Source: DATFFO01 sp963744905 | Lineage (GTDB): Bacteria; Actinomycetota; Acidimicrobiia; Spongiisociales; ZC4RG35 | NCBI GenBank assembly: GCA_963744905.1 | Contig: CAVUUV010000003.1 | Coordinates: 248,001 to 312,000, forward strand | Length of the DNA stretch: 64,000 nucleotides | Direction of reading: 5' to 3' | Shown here: piece after piece, positions 50,211-57,517 of the stretch | Position numbering within the stretch: the stretch's first letter is position 1 | Layout of the letters: each line of letters begins with the position of its first letter | The notes under the pieces: generated by a model | Seen by the model: only the letters and a program-made list of their open reading frames with translations | Told to the model about the DNA's origin: nothing | Databases searched by the model: none | Position numbers and translations under genes: made by a program

Positions 50211-50758
50211 CCGACACCGAGGACAGGCCAGAAGAGACCGCTTCCCGTGCAGGGCTTTCGGGTGGCGTACTCACCGCTCTATTCGTAGCCATCGTCGCCG
50301 TCGGGGCCGGGGTTGCCTTGCTGCGTGGTGGGCCCACCACCGCCGAGATAGACCGACCGGCTCCCGAGTTCTCTTTGCAGGCATTTGGCGGGGGAACGTT
50401 CGATTTGGCGCAGCACCTGGGCAAGGCTGGCGGGCCGGTGCTGCTCAACCTTTGGGCTTCGTGGTGCGAGCCCTGCAGACGCGAGTTCCCGACGCTCTCA
50501 CAGTGGGCGGCCGCCCACCCGGAGGTGACCGTGGTGGGGGTGGCGGTGCAGGACACGGAGAAGGACGCTCGAGCCTTCGCGAGTTCGATGCAGCCCTCGT
50601 ATACGGTCGGTTGGGACGGCGACGGGTCGGTCCGCGCTGCCTACCCGTCCTTCGGCCTCCCCGCCTCATATGTGATCGACGCCGACGGAGTCGTGGTGGA
50701 CGTGGTGCTGGCCGAACTGACACCCGACCGGCTGGCCGGGATCGACTTCTCACACTGA
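50207..50758 (+). CDS. TlpA/ResA-like membrane-anchored thioredoxin
   Basis: 183 residues from GTG 50207 overlapping the acnA stop by 4 bases. One membrane helix (about 19-40) anchors an extracytoplasmic thioredoxin fold: APEFSLQAFGGGTFDL, LLNLWASWCEPCRREFP with the redox pair CEPC, and the cis-proline region FGLPASYVIDADG. It reduces or oxidises disulfides outside the membrane, for example in cytochrome or envelope protein maturation. Pairing with aconitase is unexplained. Confidence 0.9.
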   Translation: MTDTEDRPEETASRAGLSGGVLTALFVAIVAVGAGVALLRGGPTTAEIDRPAPEFSLQAFGGGTFDLAQHLGKAGGPVLLNLWASWCEPCRREFPTLSQWAAAHPEVTVVGVAVQDTEKDARAFASSMQPSYTVGWDGDGSVRAAYPSFGLPASYVIDADGVVVDVVLAELTPDRLAGIDFSH

Positions 50759-50908
50759 TCAGCGGGCTATCGCTCCGCCGGAGTCGAGCAGGTTCCCGGC
50801 CCATTCGAACAGGAATCCGACAAGGACCAGGAGTATGGCCACGATGACTACAGCCTCGATGTAGCGAACCACCGGCGGGCCCGGGAGCCTGGCGATCCAG
50901 CGCCTCAC
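50759..50908 (-). CDS. 49-residue membrane protein coupled to the class E sortase
   Basis: The frame reads VRRWIARLPGPPVVRYIEAV, one membrane helix (VVIVAILLVLVGFLFEW), then a short tail GNLLDSGGAIAR. GTG 50908 overlaps the sortase stop at 50905 in the GTGA arrangement, so translation is coupled. The basic N-terminus followed by a helix and a polar tail suggests a small envelope partner. I do not recognise a named family. It is too short for standard gene callers. Confidence 0.65.
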   Translation of the reverse strand: MRRWIARLPGPPVVRYIEAVVIVAILLVLVGFLFEWAGNLLDSGGAIAR

Positions 50909-51645
50909 GTACTCTTCTCCGATCCGTCGGCCTGTTTGGCGAGGAGATTGGCATAGTCGAGGTTGGGTCCTGAGACGAGGACGGCCTGTACTACCAGTCT
51001 CTCAGCAGCCGAGAACCGAGGATTGCAGGTGGTGAGAGTCAACCAGGCGCCTGCAATCGGTTTCGTCACCGACACATCGGTCGGGTCCACGATGAGGGTG
51101 TTGCGAACCTCGTATACATGCATACCGGTGGCCGTCTCCACCTCGATTCGGTCGCCGTATGACAGAGCATCCAGGTCATAGAAAGGTCGGCCGTAGGTCG
51201 TGCGGTGACCCGACACCACGGCGTTGCCCGGCTGGCCCGGCACGGGGGTGCCGGGCATATGTCCCGGGCCTTTCTTCAGGGTGTCCCGGGTCACGCCCTC
51301 GAACATGACGTCGTCCAACTCGATCTTGGGGATGACGATACGGCCCAGAGTGGCGCCCTCCGGACCAGCCTGCTCGGGTATGAAAGAGACCTCGGGCTCG
51401 GTCGTCGGCGGCGTATCGGGCTGCGTGGTAGGTGTTGGCCCCTCGTCAACCGTCACCACCTCGGGTTCCGGCAGCTCCACCCGTCGAGCAGCGAGATCCG
51501 CGGCCAGATCCACCTTGGCCTGGGTCTGGACTCGCTGGTTGAGCAGGTCGGTCACGACCAGCTGATAGCCCAGAAAGGCGAATATCAGCACGGAGATCCA
51601 AATCAACCCCCAGCCGATGCGACGAATCAAGACACGCGGCGCCAC
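50905..51645 (-). CDS. Class E sortase
   Basis: 246 residues from GTG 51645. An N-terminal membrane helix (GLIWISVLIFAFLGYQLVV) is followed by a Pro/Thr/Glu linker (about 55-90) and the sortase barrel: IVIPKIELDDVMFEGV, NAVVSGHRTTYGRPFYDL (catalytic His), TLTTCNPRFSAAERLVV (catalytic Cys and Arg). Class E sortases attach proteins with LAxTG-type signals to the cell wall in actinobacteria. No substrate with such a signal is in the window. It is coupled to the 49-residue membrane protein. Confidence 0.93.
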   Translation of the reverse strand: MAPRVLIRRIGWGLIWISVLIFAFLGYQLVVTDLLNQRVQTQAKVDLAADLAARRVELPEPEVVTVDEGPTPTTQPDTPPTTEPEVSFIPEQAGPEGATLGRIVIPKIELDDVMFEGVTRDTLKKGPGHMPGTPVPGQPGNAVVSGHRTTYGRPFYDLDALSYGDRIEVETATGMHVYEVRNTLIVDPTDVSVTKPIAGAWLTLTTCNPRFSAAERLVVQAVLVSGPNLDYANLLAKQADGSEKST

Positions 51646-51725
51646 AACTCCTCAGGCTACCTGTCACCCACCAGAATCAAGATGCCCTTTGTCCTCCTCA
51701 CGGAGCAAGGGGAAAGTTCGAGCTC

Positions 51726-52040
51726 GAGGCCCCCTACCCGGCTTTGTCCCCCACGAGCACAGCGAGAGGGGGACAGAGGCGAGGCCCCCCTACCCGGCTT
51801 CGTCCCCCACGAGCACAGCGAGAGGGGGACAGAGGCGAGGCCCCCCACCCGGCTTCGTCCCCCACGAGCACAGCGAGAGGGGGACAGAGGCGAGGCCCCC
51901 CACCCGGCTTCGTCCCCCACGAGCACAGCGAGAGGGGGACAGAGGCGAGGCCCCCCTACCCGGCTTTGTCCCCCACGAGCGCAGCGAGAGGGGGAAGGGG
52001 ACCCCGCTGCGGAGCAGCGGGGTAGGGGGGTAGGGGGGTC
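51726..52040. repeat. Five-unit tandem array of 55-56-bp repeats (dispersed modular repeat, locus 3)
   Basis: Units start at 51726, 51781, 51837, 51892 and 51947. Each holds GAGGCCCCC-TACCCGGCTT, then a GTCCCCCAC/GAGGGGGAC hairpin around CAGCGAGA. The array ends in a GGACCCCGCTGC/GCAGCGGGG palindrome and G-runs to 52040. The terminal unit is the inverse of part of 12747-12815. The period is not a multiple of three, so the ORFs here in every frame are artefacts. It directly abuts a truncated permease gene. Confidence 0.92.
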
Positions 52041-52064
52041 GGGCGGGCGCGGCGTCAGCCCGTC

Positions 52065-52454
52065 ATGTTCCTCGGTGCTTTCGCCCTGTCGTCTTTCGGA
52101 GTGGTGTTGGCAGCGCGAATGAGCCGTTCGGAATCCTTCCAGGTCGTGAACCAGTTCGTCACCTTTCCCCTCATCTTCCTCTCGGGCGTGTTCTTCCCTC
52201 TCCAGGGCCTCCCCGCCTGGATGAACTTCTTCGTCAAGATCAATCCCATCAGCTACGCCGTCGATCCCCTCCGGCGGCTCGTGCTGGAAGCCCAGAACCT
52301 GGGCGATCAGGTGATGGGTCACCTGGGCGAACTCGGCCTCGGACTCCAGGTCGGGGGCCATCTGATGACCGTGATCCAGGATGTGACGGTGATCGTGGTT
52401 TTCGGCGTGCTGCTCAACCTGGCCGCCATGTGGCTGGTGAGCATCAAGGACTGA
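52065..52454 (+). pseudogene. C-terminal half of an ABC-2-type permease
   Basis: 129 residues beginning at ATG 52065, with the ABC-2 motif ESFQVVNQFVTFPLIFLSGVF (quoted in part), then FPLQGLPAWMNFFVKINP and a final membrane segment ending LVSIKD. This matches the last half of DrrB-like exporters (about 250 residues). The N-terminal membrane segments and the partner ATPase gene are missing; the tandem repeat array occupies the place where they should be. The surviving part may be untranslated. Confidence 0.78.
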
Positions 52455-52468
52455 GACGCCGGTCTCAG
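52451..52468. terminator. Short hairpin at the 3' end of the permease fragment
   Basis: 7-bp stem CTGAGAC/GTCTCAG with a 4-base loop, overlapping the stop codon of the fragment and close to the stop of the convergent enoyl-CoA hydratase gene. No T-run. Confidence 0.4.
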
Positions 52469-53232
52469 CGATCGGACCACGACGGAGGTCGCTTCTCGAC
52501 GAAGGCCCGGATACCTTCTCGCGAATCCTCGGTCAGAGCCACCGCCGTGAGCCCGCTCTGGAGGCGGTCGAGAGCTGCGTCGAGGTCCAGATCGGCGATG
52601 GCGTAGAAACTATCCCTGCCCAGCTCCAGGGTGGCGGCGCTCTTCGAAACCAGTGCATCCACGATCTCGTCGATCTCCTGGTCGAGCCTGTCGCGGCTCA
52701 CCACCCTCGACACTGCTCCGAGACGCTGCGCCTCCTCGGCAGTGATGATCCGACCGGTCATCATCAGGTCGAGTGCCGCTTTGCGGGGCATGACCCGCAC
52801 CAGGATGGCGGAGATCATCATCGGCCAGAGCCCAACGTTGACCTCGGGCGTTCCCAGCCTGGCGTCTTCGACACAAACCACGATGTCACAGGCCACGGCC
52901 AGACCGAACCCGCCTGCCAGGGCGTGACCATTGACCCGGGCGACGGTGGGCTTCCCGCCTCGCTCCATTAGGCGGAAAAGGTCGGCCAGCGCTCCCCGGG
53001 AGGAGTGAAGGCCAATCGGATCGTCCACGAATCCAGACGACAGGTCGCCTCCTGCCGAGAACGCCTTGTCGCCGGCGCCCGTATAAACGATCACCCGCAC
53101 GTCGGGATCGCCCAGGGCTCGCCGGGTGACATCGGCCAGGGCGACCATCGACTCCGCCGAAAGGGGGTTGCGATGCTCGGGATCGTCGATGGTGATCGTG
53201 GCCCGCGAATTGCCGGTTTCGTAGCGAATCAT
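52465..53232 (-). CDS. Enoyl-CoA hydratase/isomerase family protein
   Basis: 255 residues, crotonase fold. AFSAGGDLSSG and HALAGGFGLAVACD form the CoA/oxyanion site, and LGTPEVNVGLWP keeps the second catalytic Glu. The first catalytic Glu of true hydratases (GG-CE-A) is replaced here (GGFGLA), so it may be an isomerase or another crotonase activity rather than a hydratase. No fatty-acid oxidation partner adjoins it. ATG 53232. Confidence 0.87.
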   Translation of the reverse strand: MIRYETGNSRATITIDDPEHRNPLSAESMVALADVTRRALGDPDVRVIVYTGAGDKAFSAGGDLSSGFVDDPIGLHSSRGALADLFRLMERGGKPTVARVNGHALAGGFGLAVACDIVVCVEDARLGTPEVNVGLWPMMISAILVRVMPRKAALDLMMTGRIITAEEAQRLGAVSRVVSRDRLDQEIDEIVDALVSKSAATLELGRDSFYAIADLDLDAALDRLQSGLTAVALTEDSREGIRAFVEKRPPSWSDR

Positions 53233-53283
53233 CAGTCTCCTCCAAGTTTGCGGGCCGTGCTGTGATACCGTCGGGACGGCAAC

Positions 53284-53880
53284 ATGTTATGGCTCGCGCT
53301 CGTCCTGTTCCTGGCGATGACGATCGCAGTTCTCAGAGGGGGCCGGCTAACCAACCTGGGCGATATCCAGCTTCGGATGTGGTGGCTGCTACCCCTGGGT
53401 TTTCTGCTCCAGATCGCCACAGCCTGGCTTCCCGACTCCGCCTCCTGGTCGGCATCGGTAGGACTGGCCATGATCCTGGTCTCGTTCGCCCCCCTCCTGC
53501 TGCTGGTGATCCTCAACCGGAACCGAACCGGCATGTGGCTGGCGGGGGTGGGGGTGCTGATGAACTTCTCGGTCATCGCCCTCAACGGGGGAATGCCTGT
53601 TCTCGCCGGCGCCGCCGAGGCGGCGGGAGGCTTCCAGGGCAGCGCGCTGGCGGTGGCCGAGAGCTACAAGCACGTCATACTCGACGCCTCGACCCGGCTC
53701 AGCTTCTTAGCCGACGTGATCCCGATCAGGATGTTCAACCAGGGTCAGGTGGTCTCTCTGGGAGACGTGTTCCTGGCGGTCGGGCTGGGCCGGTTCCTGG
53801 AGAACGAGTTGCGCCGCCCGGTGCGTTGGTTCAAACGAGGAGCCCGGGCTCAGGCAGGGTCGGCATCGGTCAAGCGCTGA
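53284..53880 (+). CDS. DUF5317 family membrane protein
   Basis: 198 residues, four to five membrane segments: about 2-18, 32-50, 60-78, 85-103, and a weak one near 155. The stretch VLRGGRLTNLGDIQLR and the loop LNGGMPVLAGAAEAAGG, with later SFLADVIPI and GDVFLAVGLGRFLE, match the DUF5317 pattern often seen next to HD-domain membrane proteins. Function unknown. It converges with the HD gene cluster. Confidence 0.8.
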   Translation: MLWLALVLFLAMTIAVLRGGRLTNLGDIQLRMWWLLPLGFLLQIATAWLPDSASWSASVGLAMILVSFAPLLLLVILNRNRTGMWLAGVGVLMNFSVIALNGGMPVLAGAAEAAGGFQGSALAVAESYKHVILDASTRLSFLADVIPIRMFNQGQVVSLGDVFLAVGLGRFLENELRRPVRWFKRGARAQAGSASVKR

Positions 53881-53909
53881 CGGCGATGAAAACCACCTGG
53901 GACCCGCAG

Positions 53910-55118
53910 TCAGACGCCCAGGACCCTGCGTAGCGAACCGACCACCTCTGGGTCATATTCGTAGGCGGCTCCCTGATGGAGCTCCTCGATCGCCTGAAGC
54001 GGGGAGAGACCCTGGGAGCTCCCGGCATCATACGCACTGGCGACCTTGATGATGCGCGACACGGTGCTCAGGCTGGGATCTGACGTCTCCCCCGGCTTGC
54101 GAAAAGGCTCGTATTGACGGCGCACATAGCCGGCCACCCTGCTCAGCGATGGCGCTCCAGCGATGATCTCCGCACCCCAGCGGGCGAGGTCCTCTTCGGT
54201 CCACCCCTGTTCCATGACAGTCGGCTCGTTGAGGGTTATCCGCCCGATGTCGTGCATGAGAGCGGCAATGTCGACATCCTCCACATCGACGGGACTCAGC
54301 CCGAGGTCTTTGGCCATGGCCACGGAAAGCTCTGAGGTGCGATCGGAGTGGCCGGCCCGGCTTAGGCCCGACACCTCGGGGATCTGAGACAGAGCGCGAA
54401 TGGTCTGCTTGTAGGTGGTACGTGTCTCCTGAAATCGACGGAAAGCGCCATGGGCAAAGCTATAGGGGAGGAGAGCAACGGGCAGAGCCCACCAACCCAG
54501 GGCGTCGAACATGAGGCCGAACAGCCCGCCGGTCGCGATGAGACTGACGAACACGTTGGCGTCGGCCAGCCCCGCCCGGGCAAGGTAGCGAGGGGACACC
54601 CGCCGGTACGAGGAGGCGAATACCGACCACACACCCACCTCGACCAGAAACCAGGTCATCCCACCGGCCAGGAAAGGCACCAGGATCTCCCAGCCCGAGA
54701 AACCCAGCGAGTTCCCCACCCAACGGCGTACGAAGGCGAACACCACGGCGAAGACGGAGAAACCCGCCAATTGACGCAGCCCGTAGCCGATGGAGCGGAG
54801 CGTCTGGTTGGTGCGAATCATCTCGGCGATGACGATGAAAACGAAGCTGGCCATGTACGTGCCCACGATTCCCCGCAGATCCACGGTGTCGCTGGTGACG
54901 AAGACGAAGGGAAGGGCTGCTGCCACAGCCATCGTGAAACTGAGCCTGTTGCCGCTCGAGACGGCGGGGGTGATGACGGCGCCGGCGACCATGGCAAGTA
55001 CTGCCCCTATCACGGCCCGCATTGGAGTCTCGCTCGACATTATGAGATACGCAGCCCCAATGGGAGCAACAAGCAAGGCCGCTCCGGCGCCCGCGACGTA
55101 GATGCGATGCTCAGCCAT
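53910..55118 (-). CDS. Membrane HD-domain phosphohydrolase-like protein, degenerate HD-GYP
   Basis: 402 residues from ATG 55118; the longer frame enters the upstream gene. Six to seven membrane segments occupy about 1-210. An HD domain follows: HSDRTSELSVAMAKDLGLS and ALMHDIGRITLNEP (the HD pair). The distal HD-GYP residues are changed: YVRRQYEPFRKPG stands where HHExxDGxGYP is expected. It may sense a signal and bind, rather than hydrolyse, cyclic dinucleotides. It overlaps the upstream HD gene by 8 bases, so both form one unit. Confidence 0.85.
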   Translation of the reverse strand: MAEHRIYVAGAGAALLVAPIGAAYLIMSSETPMRAVIGAVLAMVAGAVITPAVSSGNRLSFTMAVAAALPFVFVTSDTVDLRGIVGTYMASFVFIVIAEMIRTNQTLRSIGYGLRQLAGFSVFAVVFAFVRRWVGNSLGFSGWEILVPFLAGGMTWFLVEVGVWSVFASSYRRVSPRYLARAGLADANVFVSLIATGGLFGLMFDALGWWALPVALLPYSFAHGAFRRFQETRTTYKQTIRALSQIPEVSGLSRAGHSDRTSELSVAMAKDLGLSPVDVEDVDIAALMHDIGRITLNEPTVMEQGWTEEDLARWGAEIIAGAPSLSRVAGYVRRQYEPFRKPGETSDPSLSTVSRIIKVASAYDAGSSQGLSPLQAIEELHQGAAYEYDPEVVGSLRRVLGV

Positions 55119-56418
55119 GGGCCAGCTCCACCCTTTCCCCGGTTGCCGAGTGCATACCCGAACCGCCATACACCTCGCCGGTTCGATCCAGTCCCCTCTC
55201 CAGCGCATCCACCACGTCGGCGAAGAAACGCCCGGTGTCGTCGGCGCGCAGCTCTGCCAGAGCCTGGGCCTGAGTCAAAGCCATTCGATAGCTACGGGTG
55301 GAGGTCATGACGTCGAAAGAATCCGCCACGGCCACGATCGAAGCCTCCAGCGACCAGGTGGCGGGGTCGAATCCCTCGATGTCGCTGTAGTGGACGCCCG
55401 ACAGTCCGACCATCGGCCGCAGGAAGTCCACCTCGGCCATGATGTCGTCCACCTGTCGTGCCGACTCCCGCATCCGGGTTCGCTCGGCGGCCGTGACGGC
55501 ACCTCGCTTGGCCAACAGCTCACCGGGAATCGCCAACTTGCCCAGATCGTGGATCAAGGCGGCCCACCGGATCCGCTCCAACTGGGTGCCCGTGAAGCGG
55601 AGCTCCTCACCTATGAGCTGGGAGAAGTAAGCGACGCGTTCGGTATGGCCCCGGGTGTACATGTCACGTGCTTCGAGCACCTTGACGAAGCCACGCAAAG
55701 CCGACTGATGAGCCTCACGCAGCTGCGAGTAGGAAGAAAGTGACAGGTGGCCGATCAAGTAGACGACCAGTATGAGAACAAGGACCGCCGGCTTGTCCAC
55801 GATTTGAAGCGCCGCACCCAACAACCCACCAATCAAACCCATGATCACCTGACTGCTGAAGAGGACGTGCAAGCCGCTCCAAGGCAGTAGATTGCGCGCC
55901 CCGTAGACGTGTTTGACCGCGCTTCGCACCATCAACAGATTGATCAGCGTGTAAACGAGCGACGCCACCGCACCCGACATCGCCACCAGCAGAAGTACGG
56001 ATTTGTCTGAGGGGTTGGCGTCCCGCAACAAGGCATCAAGGATCCACCCAGCTGCCCCCGCTGCGACTACGAGCTGGCCCATGTTCGCGAGCGGCTGAAA
56101 CCAACGTCGCCTTCGGATATCATCCGGCGTCAACGGGCCAACTGCCGCCATCAGGACCATGGCGAACGCTGCTGTGCTCCCCTGTCTCAGGGCAAAGAAC
56201 GTTCCGGCCGTGAGCATCACCATGATGCTTGAGCTCTGGAACATTCGATCGTTTACCTCGACCGCGTTGAGTTCAAGGGTCACGAAGGTGGCCGCGAAAA
56301 GGACCCAGATTCCCCAGGGGGGCGACTCGCCGTAGGCGATCGAAAACCCTACGACGACTAGACCGAGACCTGCATAGAGCCCCGCTATCCGAATCTGGCG
56401 CTTGGTGATCGGTTTCAT
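55111..56418 (-). CDS. Membrane HD-GYP-like protein
   Basis: 435 residues. About seven membrane segments (up to about 235), a short helix, then an HD-GYP-type domain: RDMYTRGHTERVAYFSQLIG, ALIHDLGKLAIPGELLAKRG, and the C-terminal VADSFDVMTSTRSYRMAL. The middle signature is partly eroded: GVHYSDIEGF stands where HHExxDGxGYP is usual. HD-GYP enzymes degrade c-di-GMP. It is the first large gene after a 29-residue peptide ORF and a structured leader, followed by a second HD protein. Confidence 0.87.
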   Translation of the reverse strand: MKPITKRQIRIAGLYAGLGLVVVGFSIAYGESPPWGIWVLFAATFVTLELNAVEVNDRMFQSSSIMVMLTAGTFFALRQGSTAAFAMVLMAAVGPLTPDDIRRRRWFQPLANMGQLVVAAGAAGWILDALLRDANPSDKSVLLLVAMSGAVASLVYTLINLLMVRSAVKHVYGARNLLPWSGLHVLFSSQVIMGLIGGLLGAALQIVDKPAVLVLILVVYLIGHLSLSSYSQLREAHQSALRGFVKVLEARDMYTRGHTERVAYFSQLIGEELRFTGTQLERIRWAALIHDLGKLAIPGELLAKRGAVTAAERTRMRESARQVDDIMAEVDFLRPMVGLSGVHYSDIEGFDPATWSLEASIVAVADSFDVMTSTRSYRMALTQAQALAELRADDTGRFFADVVDALERGLDRTGEVYGGSGMHSATGERVELAHG

Positions 56419-56449
56419 GGAAAGAGAGAGGGGTGTCCCGGCGCCACGA

Positions 56450-56539
56450 TCAGCCGATCTTCATAGAGGCGGAGCCGGCGGCAATTAGTGCCGCCAGACT
56501 GCCGGCTGCGGCAAGGATACGAACAAGCTTGCCTTTCAT
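56450..56539 (-). CDS. 29-residue hydrophobic peptide ORF upstream of the HD pair
   Basis: Minus-strand frame from ATG 56539 to TGA at 56450: MKGKLVRILAAAGSLAAL followed by IAAGSASMKIG. A GGTGG stretch lies upstream. The basic N-terminus, hydrophobic Ala/Leu core and short polar end look like a secreted or membrane peptide. It ends 31 bases before the HD-GYP start, so it is in the same transcript. It is too short for gene callers and has no recognised family. Confidence 0.5.
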   Translation of the reverse strand: MKGKLVRILAAAGSLAALIAAGSASMKIG

Positions 56540-56700
56540 AGTCTCGACCACCTGTCGGTGTGGGTTCACTTGGCGCTCTTGCCAAGCGTTCCGATCCGCT
56601 CCGCTTGGTTTAGGTGGTTGGGGCTGGCCGCATCACCGGGTTACCCCCGCTGCTCCCGGCTCTCACCGGGAACCCTTAGATGTCAATTCAACGACCCCTG
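56540..56700 (-). promoter_or_regulatory. Structured 5' leader of the peptide/HD operon
   Basis: On the minus strand several hairpins can form in the leader: CCCGGT/GCCGGG-type near 56660-56680, CCAAGCG/CGCTTGG (56602-56608 with 56582-56588) and CTTGGC/GCCAAG (56581-56586 with 56569-56574). The last two share the CTTGG segment, so they exclude each other, as in attenuators and riboswitches. I compared it with c-di-GMP-I and ydaO consensus elements by eye and could not place the full core of either. Confidence 0.4.
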
Positions 56701-56871
56701 ACTCGCTCGCTTCGAAACCTCATCGTCACCAGGGTGCCAAACCTGAGAGATGATTCGCCTTATCGGCGACCCTGCCAATCTAGCGACAACATCCTCTGCG
56801 CTCAACAGGCGGGCGGGGCCCTCATCGACCATTGGGAGCAAATCGGGACCCACAGAGTACGCTCATGCCCG

Positions 56872-57489
56872 ATGGACCTGACAGCGCTTCAGACCAAACT
56901 GTCGAGACTGGAGGGGGTCGAGGCTGTGCGCGTGGTTGGATCCGGGTCACGGATCGAGGAGATCCACGTGCTGGCACGCAGGTCGAAGCCCGCCAAGCAG
57001 ATCGTGCGTGATGTGCAGTCGCTGGCCGTCGCCCTGTTCGATATAGACATCGACCGCCGGATCGTTTCGGTCGTCCAGTTGGCCGATGGCGACATGGGAG
57101 GGGGGGATCGACCCGCCATCGTCGATATCGCCGAAACCGCGGACGGCTCCCGCGCATCGGTGAAGGTGACTCTGGAATGGCACGAAGACGCCCTGATCGG
57201 GGAGACGACCGGCGCCGCCGCCGCAGTTACCCGCAACCGACTGGTGGCCGAAGCCACTCTGGCCGCCCTGGGTCAGGCATTGAACAGCGAAGCCTCTTTC
57301 GCGGTAGCGTCGGTTGACGTACCCACCCTTGGATCCCGACACGTCGCCATTGCCCAGGTCGTCCTGGTCACCAACCAATCAGAGCGCCTCATGGTCGGGT
57401 CCTCGCTGGTGGACGAGGACGAGGGCCGCGCTGTGGTCCGCGCGGTTCTCGATGCGCTGAACCGGGTGGTTCCCGATCTCCGCCGGTGA
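56872..57489 (+). CDS. Conserved hypothetical protein with two similar alpha/beta halves
   Basis: 205 residues from ATG 56872. MDLTALQTKLSRLEGVEAV begins an ACT/BON-like small domain (VRVVGSGSRIEEIHVLARRSKPAKQI). The second half, ASVKVTLEWHEDALIGET, NRLVAEATLAALGQAL and HVAIAQVVLVTNQSERLMVGS, has strand-helix-strand repeats. I do not recognise it. It is divergent from the peptide/HD operon across a 330-base gap that must hold both promoters. Confidence 0.65.
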   Translation: MDLTALQTKLSRLEGVEAVRVVGSGSRIEEIHVLARRSKPAKQIVRDVQSLAVALFDIDIDRRIVSVVQLADGDMGGGDRPAIVDIAETADGSRASVKVTLEWHEDALIGETTGAAAAVTRNRLVAEATLAALGQALNSEASFAVASVDVPTLGSRHVAIAQVVLVTNQSERLMVGSSLVDEDEGRAVVRAVLDALNRVVPDLRR

Positions 57490-57517
57490 TGACGGTGAAC
57501 CCGATCCCTCGAGACGC

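Noticed and set aside
51726..52002. CRISPR array
   Set aside because: The 55-56-bp units are contiguous without unique spacers, and no cas gene is nearby.
51617..52122. ORFs with repeated Pro/Arg segments
   Set aside because: They read through a non-coding tandem array whose period is not a multiple of three; similar ORFs occur in several frames.
53284..53880. Transporter assignment for the DUF5317 protein
   Set aside because: Multi-pass membrane topology alone gives no transporter motif.
56540..56700. Known c-di-GMP-I or c-di-AMP (ydaO) riboswitch
   Set aside because: Some short stretches resemble parts of these motifs, but the conserved cores could not be aligned by eye; kept only as an undefined structured leader. 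A covariance-model search would decide.
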